Origin: Burkholderiaceae bacterium
Lineage (GTDB): Bacteria; Pseudomonadota; Gammaproteobacteria; Burkholderiales; Burkholderiaceae_E
Length of the DNA stretch: 64,000 bases
Reading direction: 5' to 3'
Assembly (NCBI GenBank): GCA_023954135.1
Contig: JAMLIN010000021.1
Coordinates: forward strand, 1 to 64,000
The position numbers were made by a program, and so were the translations under genes. This document shows positions 59,792 to 64,000 of the stretch, one piece after another. The notes beneath the pieces are model-generated. The model was not told the origin of the DNA. It worked only from the letters and a program-made list of their open reading frames with translations, and did no database searches. How positions within the stretch are numbered: position 1 is the first letter of the stretch; every line of letters starts with the position of its first letter.

Positions 59792-60679
59792 ATGAATTCT
59801 CAACAGTACGAAAAGGTCAAATCCGCCAAGGGCTTCATCGCCGCGCTCGACCAGAGCGGCGGAAGCACCCCGAAAGCGCTGAGCCTTTACGGCATTCCGA
59901 AGGAAGCCTATTCGGGCGATCAGCAGATGTTCGACCTGATCCATGCGATGCGCACGCGCATCATCACCAGCCCGGCATTCAACGGCGATCGGGTCCTGGG
60001 GGCGATCCTGTTCGAGCAGACCATGGATCGCGAGATCGAGGGTCGAGGCAGCGCCGACTACCTCTGGTCCGCCAAGCAGGTGGTGCCGTTCCTGAAGGTC
60101 GACAAGGGCCTGGCCGACGAAGCGAACGGCGCGCAGATGATGAAGCCGATGCCCGAGCTCGATGCCCTGCTGGCGCGCGCCCGGGAGAAAGGGGTTTTCG
60201 GGACCAAGATGCGCTCGGTCATCAAGCGTGCCGACGCCCGGGGCATCGCCGATGTCGTCGCCCAGCAGTTCGAGGTCGGCGCGCAGATCCTGGCCGGCGG
60301 GCTCATGCCCATCATCGAGCCCGAGGTCGACATCCATGCGCCGGACAAGGAAGGCGCCGAGCAGCTGCTCAAGGCGGCCATTCGCGAGCAGCTCGACACG
60401 CTCGGGGCGCAGCAGCAGGTGATGCTGAAGCTCACCCTGCCCTCGGTGACCGATTTCTACGCGGACCTGGTCGAGCACCCGAAGGTCCTGCGCGTGGTGG
60501 CACTGTCGGGAGGCTACTCGCGCGAGGACGCCAACCGGATGCTCGCCGCCAACCACGGCGTGATCGCGAGCTTCTCGCGCGCACTGACCGAGGGCCTTTC
60601 GGCGCAGCAAAGCGACGAGGAATTCAACAAGGTGCTCGATACGTCGATCACCGGCATCCACCAGGCCTCGATCACCTGA
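59792..60679 (+). CDS. fda: class I fructose-bisphosphate aldolase
   Basis: A 295-residue Schiff-base aldolase of the bacterial class I type, close in length and sequence pattern to the staphylococcal Fda protein: [78 protein letters not shown] (the Lys forming the Schiff base) and [11 protein letters not shown]. It cleaves fructose-1,6-bisphosphate in glycolysis or reverses this in gluconeogenesis. Start ATG 59792; upstream gap (85 bp) includes the palindrome GAACCGGTTC near 59715. Its stop overlaps the convergent DUF4197 gene by 8 bp. Confidence 0.94.
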   Translation: MNSQQYEKVKSAKGFIAALDQSGGSTPKALSLYGIPKEAYSGDQQMFDLIHAMRTRIITSPAFNGDRVLGAILFEQTMDREIEGRGSADYLWSAKQVVPFLKVDKGLADEANGAQMMKPMPELDALLARAREKGVFGTKMRSVIKRADARGIADVVAQQFEVGAQILAGGLMPIIEPEVDIHAPDKEGAEQLLKAAIREQLDTLGAQQQVMLKLTLPSVTDFYADLVEHPKVLRVVALSGGYSREDANRMLAANHGVIASFSRALTEGLSAQQSDEEFNKVLDTSITGIHQASIT

Positions 60680-61400
60680 TCGAGCCGAAGACCTTCTTGA
60701 GGACATCGCTGCCGGCCGAGATCGGGTCGGCGCGAATGGCGCGCTCCTTCTCGGCGATCATGGCGTAGACCGCATCGATCGCCTTGCCGGTCACGTAGCC
60801 GTCGAGCGTGGCGGCGTCCTCCTTCACCAGGCCGAACTTGGCGCCGCGCCCGGCGATCGCGTCGTACTGCTTCGCGACACCGAGCGACTGCAGCTGGCTG
60901 CTGACCACCGGCCGGAACTCGGCGTCGAGCCCCGTCTCGGTTTTCCCGCGGAAGTACGCGGTCACCGAATCGTCCCCGCCGGTGATGATCCGTTGCGCGT
61001 CCGACACCTGCATGTCGCGGATCGCCGCCGAGAGCAGCGGCTTCGCTCGCGACACCGCGCGTTCGGCGGCATCGTTCATGGTCGCTTCCAGCGTATCGAG
61101 CGCACCGCCCTGCCCGGCCAGCCGCAACAGCTTCTCGCTCTTGCGCAGCGCCTCCGGCAGGGGAATGCGCCATTTCGGGTCGTTGGCGAAGCCGCCGCTG
61201 GTACCGAGCTGTGCAACGGCCGCATCGGCGCCCTTCTCGAGCGCGGCGCGCACCGCTGCCAGGGCGTCGGACTGGCCGATGCCGGCAGCTCGCAAGGGCA
61301 TCGCGACCAGGGCGAACGTGGCGCATCCGATGCCGAGAACGAGGCGGCGCGAAGTATCCGGAATCGGGCCGGAATCGATGTGACTGACGGAATCGGGCAT
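60672..61400 (-). CDS. DUF4197 family exported protein
   Basis: A 242-residue protein of DUF4197, unknown function. Residues 20-40 ([21 protein letters not shown]) follow an RR pair ([10 protein letters not shown]), a possible Tat-type signal. The mature domain has [46 protein letters not shown] and a C-terminal [15 protein letters not shown], all family blocks. Start ATG 61400 has AGGAG about 10 bp upstream; an ATG at 61421 adds 7 residues. Monocistronic, convergent with fda. Confidence 0.85.
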   Translation of the reverse strand: MPDSVSHIDSGPIPDTSRRLVLGIGCATFALVAMPLRAAGIGQSDALAAVRAALEKGADAAVAQLGTSGGFANDPKWRIPLPEALRKSEKLLRLAGQGGALDTLEATMNDAAERAVSRAKPLLSAAIRDMQVSDAQRIITGGDDSVTAYFRGKTETGLDAEFRPVVSSQLQSLGVAKQYDAIAGRGAKFGLVKEDAATLDGYVTGKAIDAVYAMIAEKERAIRADPISAGSDVLKKVFGSIR

Positions 61401-61472
61401 CGGGAGCTCCTGCGACGGCACGGGAAATCGCGACCTTAGCAGAAAGCTGCGACACTTCCGCGGCCGCGGGCA

Positions 61473-62423
61473 TCAGTTCGCGGACCGTGTCCCGAGCGCC
61501 CGGGCCAGCGCGGCACTCGCCTGCGCATGCGCGAGGCGGGCGGTGGCCACATAGCCGCCATGCTGGAAGAAGGCATGGATCATCCCCGGATACTCGACCA
61601 GCTCCACCGCGACGCCGGCGGTCTCGAGCCGCCGGGCGAATTCGATGCCTTCGTCGCGAAGCGGATCGTACTGCGCGACCGCAACCCAGGCCGGCGCCAC
61701 GCCCTCGGGCGCGGCCAGCATCGGTGCGAATCGCCAGTCGCCGCGATCGGCATCGTCGCGCAGATAGTTGCCGAAGAACCACTGGATCACCTCGGCATCG
61801 AGCAGGTAGCCATTGGCCAGCCGGCGGTGCGACTCGGTGTCCTGCCAGGCGCTCGTGCCCGGATAGATCAGCAGTTGCAGCGCGAGCCCGATGCCGCGAT
61901 CCCGGGCGTGCAGCGCCGTGGCCGCCGCGAGGGTGCCGCCGGCACCGTCCCCGCCCACCGCGAGGCGGGCAGCATCGAGGCCGAGCGATGCGGCTTCGTT
62001 GCGAACCCAGTCCAGGCTCGCGAAGGCATCGTCGTGCGCCGAGGGGAACCGGTGCTCGGGCGCGAGCCGGTAGTCGAGCGACAGCACCTGGCAGCCGGCA
62101 CCCGCGGCCAACGCCCTGCACACCCGGTCATGCGTCTCGACGGAACCGATGGTGAAACCGCCGCCATGGAAGTACAGCAAACCCGGCAGGGGATCGACCC
62201 ACGACAGGGGTCGCGGGGCGTACTGGCGCAGGCGCAGACTGCGATCGCCGAGCTCGATCCAGTGGTCGCGCACCTCGACCATCGGTGCCGGCGCGACGTC
62301 CAGGGTCAGGACGGCACGCGCGTAGTGCTCGCGCGCCGCCTGCGGGCTCATCTGCGAATAGTTGCCGCGCGCCGCGCGCCGGGTCCACTCGATGAGCTGC
62401 GCGATCTTCGGGTCAAGGGACAT
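61473..62423 (-). CDS. alpha/beta hydrolase (HSL type) with altered nucleophile
   Basis: A 316-residue protein of the hormone-sensitive-lipase esterase family. The oxyanion motif LLYFHGGGFTIGS is intact, as are the Asp (VAQYDPLRDEG) and His (MIHAFFQHGG) of the triad. The nucleophile motif, normally GDSAGG, reads GDGAGG here, with GGT where an AGT Ser codon would be a one-base difference. So the enzyme is probably inactive as an esterase or has changed role. No signal peptide. Length is full. Confidence 0.9.
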   Translation of the reverse strand: MSLDPKIAQLIEWTRRAARGNYSQMSPQAAREHYARAVLTLDVAPAPMVEVRDHWIELGDRSLRLRQYAPRPLSWVDPLPGLLYFHGGGFTIGSVETHDRVCRALAAGAGCQVLSLDYRLAPEHRFPSAHDDAFASLDWVRNEAASLGLDAARLAVGGDGAGGTLAAATALHARDRGIGLALQLLIYPGTSAWQDTESHRRLANGYLLDAEVIQWFFGNYLRDDADRGDWRFAPMLAAPEGVAPAWVAVAQYDPLRDEGIEFARRLETAGVAVELVEYPGMIHAFFQHGGYVATARLAHAQASAALARALGTRSAN

Positions 62424-62455
62424 CGGCGAGACGGATCAACCGCGGGATCCTCGCA

Positions 62456-63370
62456 TCAGGGAGCATCGCCGAGAAACTCGTCGATCGCGGCGCGAATCTG
62501 AGCGGGCTTCTCGTGCGCCAGCCAGTGCGTGGCATCCGGAATCCGGACCATGCGCAGATCGGGCACCACCCGCTCGATGCCATCGAGCAGGACGGGCAGC
62601 AGCGCCTGGTCCTGCTCGCCCCAGATCAGCAGGGTCGGCATCGGGACGATGAAGTCCTCCTCGCGCAACTCGAGCCGGCCGGCGCCCGGATCGGCATCGG
62701 TGGGCGGATACATCGGCGAGGCGCGGTACCAGTTCACCCCGCCGCGGATCGCTCCCGGCTGCCCCCAGGCTTCCTTGTAGGCGGCCAGGGTCGGGCCGTC
62801 GAGCCAGTCGGCGCCCGAGAAGCCGCGCAGGAACTTCTGCATCAGGGTGAAATCGTCGGCTGCGAGCGCGTCTTCCGAACCCGGGCGGCGCAGCCAGTTC
62901 ATGTACTGGCTGGCGGCCTGCTGCGCCGGATCGGTGGCGAGCGCTCGCGCGAACGGAATCGGATGCGGCGCGTTCATCATGACCAGCCGGCTGATCAGCT
63001 CCGGCCGGCTGATCGCCACCGACCATGCGAGCGCCCCGCCCCAGTCGTGCGCGACGACGATGGCGTCGCGATAGCCGAGCGCCTTGATGAGCTTGTCGAT
63101 ATCGTCGATCAGGCGCCCGATCCGGTACTGCTCGACCTCGGCGGGGCGCGACGACAGGTTGTAGCCGCGCAGATCCGGAGCGACCGCGAACCGGTGCCGG
63201 CCATAGTGCGGCAGGAAGTCCTTCCAGGCGTACCAGAACTCCGGGAAGCCGTGCATGAAGAGCATCAGCGGCGCGCCTTGCTCGCCCGCGCTGGCGTAGT
63301 GCAGGCGAATGCCCTCGCCCAGGTCGGCGTAGTTGCCGCTGCGGATCTCCGGGAGGGTGTCGTCAGGCAT
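62456..63370 (-). CDS. epoxide hydrolase-like alpha/beta hydrolase
   Basis: A 304-residue alpha/beta hydrolase of the epoxide hydrolase / haloacetate dehalogenase group. The oxyanion motif is HGFPEFWYAW, the nucleophile Asp is in AHDWGGALAW, the acid is in WGEQDQAL and the catalytic His in DATHWLAHEKP. The cap domain lies at about 135-215. It could open epoxides or remove halides. Overlaps the upstream SDR gene by 8 bp, so the two are co-transcribed. Confidence 0.9.
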   Translation of the reverse strand: MPDDTLPEIRSGNYADLGEGIRLHYASAGEQGAPLMLFMHGFPEFWYAWKDFLPHYGRHRFAVAPDLRGYNLSSRPAEVEQYRIGRLIDDIDKLIKALGYRDAIVVAHDWGGALAWSVAISRPELISRLVMMNAPHPIPFARALATDPAQQAASQYMNWLRRPGSEDALAADDFTLMQKFLRGFSGADWLDGPTLAAYKEAWGQPGAIRGGVNWYRASPMYPPTDADPGAGRLELREEDFIVPMPTLLIWGEQDQALLPVLLDGIERVVPDLRMVRIPDATHWLAHEKPAQIRAAIDEFLGDAP

Positions 63371-64000
63371 GCTTGCCGGTCTCCGTGTTGGCGTACGGAT
63401 CACTGGGGTTGCGCAATCGCGCGATGTCGTCGCCCCGCTGCCGGATCGACGGCATGATCTTGGGGTGGGTGACGATGTAGAAGCGGTCTTCCTCGATCGC
63501 CTCGAAGGTGATCCGGGCGACCTCGCCCGCGCTGAGCCGGCCCGACCGGACCCCCTGATCGAACGACACCTTGAACGCCTTCATCGACTCGGACGGCTCG
63601 GCGCCGTCGTCGAGCTCGGCCGGACGATTGCGCTCCGAGTCGGCGATTCCGGTCGGCACGAACGCCGGGCACAGGACGCTGACACCGAGCCGGCGATCGA
63701 GGCCGCGCATGTCCTGGTAGAGGGATTCGGCCAGGGCGACCACCGCATGCTTGCTCATGTTGTAGATGCCCAGCAGTGGCGGCGACAGCAGTCCGGCCAC
63801 CGACGCCGTGCTGACGACGTGACCCGGCCCGTCCTGCGCGAGCATCCGGGGCACGAAGGACCGGATCCCGTGGATGACGCTCCAGACGTTCACCCCGAGC
63901 AGCCACTCCCAGTCCTTCAGGCCGTGCTCCCAGATCAGCCCACCGGTCGCGACCCCGGCGTTGTTGAAGAGCAGGTTCACCCGGCCATGGTGGGCGAAGG
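63363..64000 (-). CDS. short-chain dehydrogenase/reductase, 5' end outside window
   Basis: A partial SDR, about 212 residues visible, with the N-terminal cofactor-binding TGxxxGxG region beyond the window end. Seen are NLLFNNAGVATGG (NNAG motif), the catalytic serine in STASVAG, and YNMSKHAVVALAES (Y-x3-K). The C-terminal 100 residues extend beyond the core with RFYIVTHPKIMPSIRQRGDD. It probably uses NAD(P)H on a hydroxyl/keto substrate. Frame stays open to base 64000, so a GTG at 63980 is not the real start. Confidence 0.88.
   Translation of the reverse strand, partial: FAHHGRVNLLFNNAGVATGGLIWEHGLKDWEWLLGVNVWSVIHGIRSFVPRMLAQDGPGHVVSTASVAGLLSPPLLGIYNMSKHAVVALAESLYQDMRGLDRRLGVSVLCPAFVPTGIADSERNRPAELDDGAEPSESMKAFKVSFDQGVRSGRLSAGEVARITFEAIEEDRFYIVTHPKIMPSIRQRGDDIARLRNPSDPYANTETGKHA

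Overview
The window looks like a high-GC betaproteobacterial chromosome, most likely Burkholderiales or a near relative. This is inferred from gene content and order: an ygfZ / mltG-tmk-holB-pilZ-tatD-ankyrin block, DUF4936 and DUF4197 proteins, an isocitrate lyase starting [11 protein letters not shown], and a galU resembling that group. No rRNA, tRNA or CRISPR array was found.

Layout. (1) 0.2-1.0 kb: galU. (2) 0.95-11.7 kb, minus strand: a tightly coupled Tad/Flp-type pilus operon (pilin-like proteins, CpaB, secretin CpaC, an FHA-CpaF fusion, TadB, TadC, a DUF192 protein, a TadE-like protein). Nearly all junctions are ATGA or TGATG overlaps; the exception is a 158-bp near-palindromic element between tadB and tadC. 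(3) 12-24 kb: core and accessory metabolism (acyl-CoA carboxylase beta subunit, quinone oxidoreductase, isocitrate lyase, RmuC, truncated haemoglobin, FtsX-like permease, CMD protein, MsrB, Zn alcohol dehydrogenase). (4) 24.2-44.3 kb: a defence island. Its left half is a minus-strand operon RHH regulator-hsdR-hsdM-hsdS-OLD nuclease-UvrD helicase, a type I restriction-modification system fused to a Gabija-like pair. Its right half is a plus-strand operon hsdM-hsdS-AAA ATPase-DUF4276-hsdR. Between them lies an SOS-box-controlled HNH endonuclease gene split by an intact IS110-family element, all bounded by 34-bp inverted repeats and an ISL3-type transposase remnant. (5) 44.4-47.3 kb: LysR regulator with a divergent haloacid dehalogenase, an orphan MazE-like antitoxin and a ParE/antitoxin pair. 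(6) 47.5-64 kb: pirin, a polytopic membrane protein with a DUF59 protein, acyl-CoA dehydrogenase, MATE exporter, the ankyrin-tatD-pilZ-holB-tmk-mltG operon, ygfZ-DUF4936-NRDE, class I aldolase, DUF4197, two alpha/beta hydrolases and an SDR cut by the window end.

How the parts work together. The Tad operon would build an adhesive pilus, though TadZ and the prepilin peptidase are not in the window. In the island, both type I systems carry an ABC-type ATPase plus a second effector (TOPRIM nuclease with helicase, or a DUF4276 protein), so restriction and a backup effector are probably co-expressed. The small RHH protein has a perfect dyad just upstream of its start codon and probably autoregulates the left operon. 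The IS110 element shows sequence matches expected of a bridge RNA to both its donor ends and its present target, and exact removal of the element would restore a 494-residue HNH reading frame.
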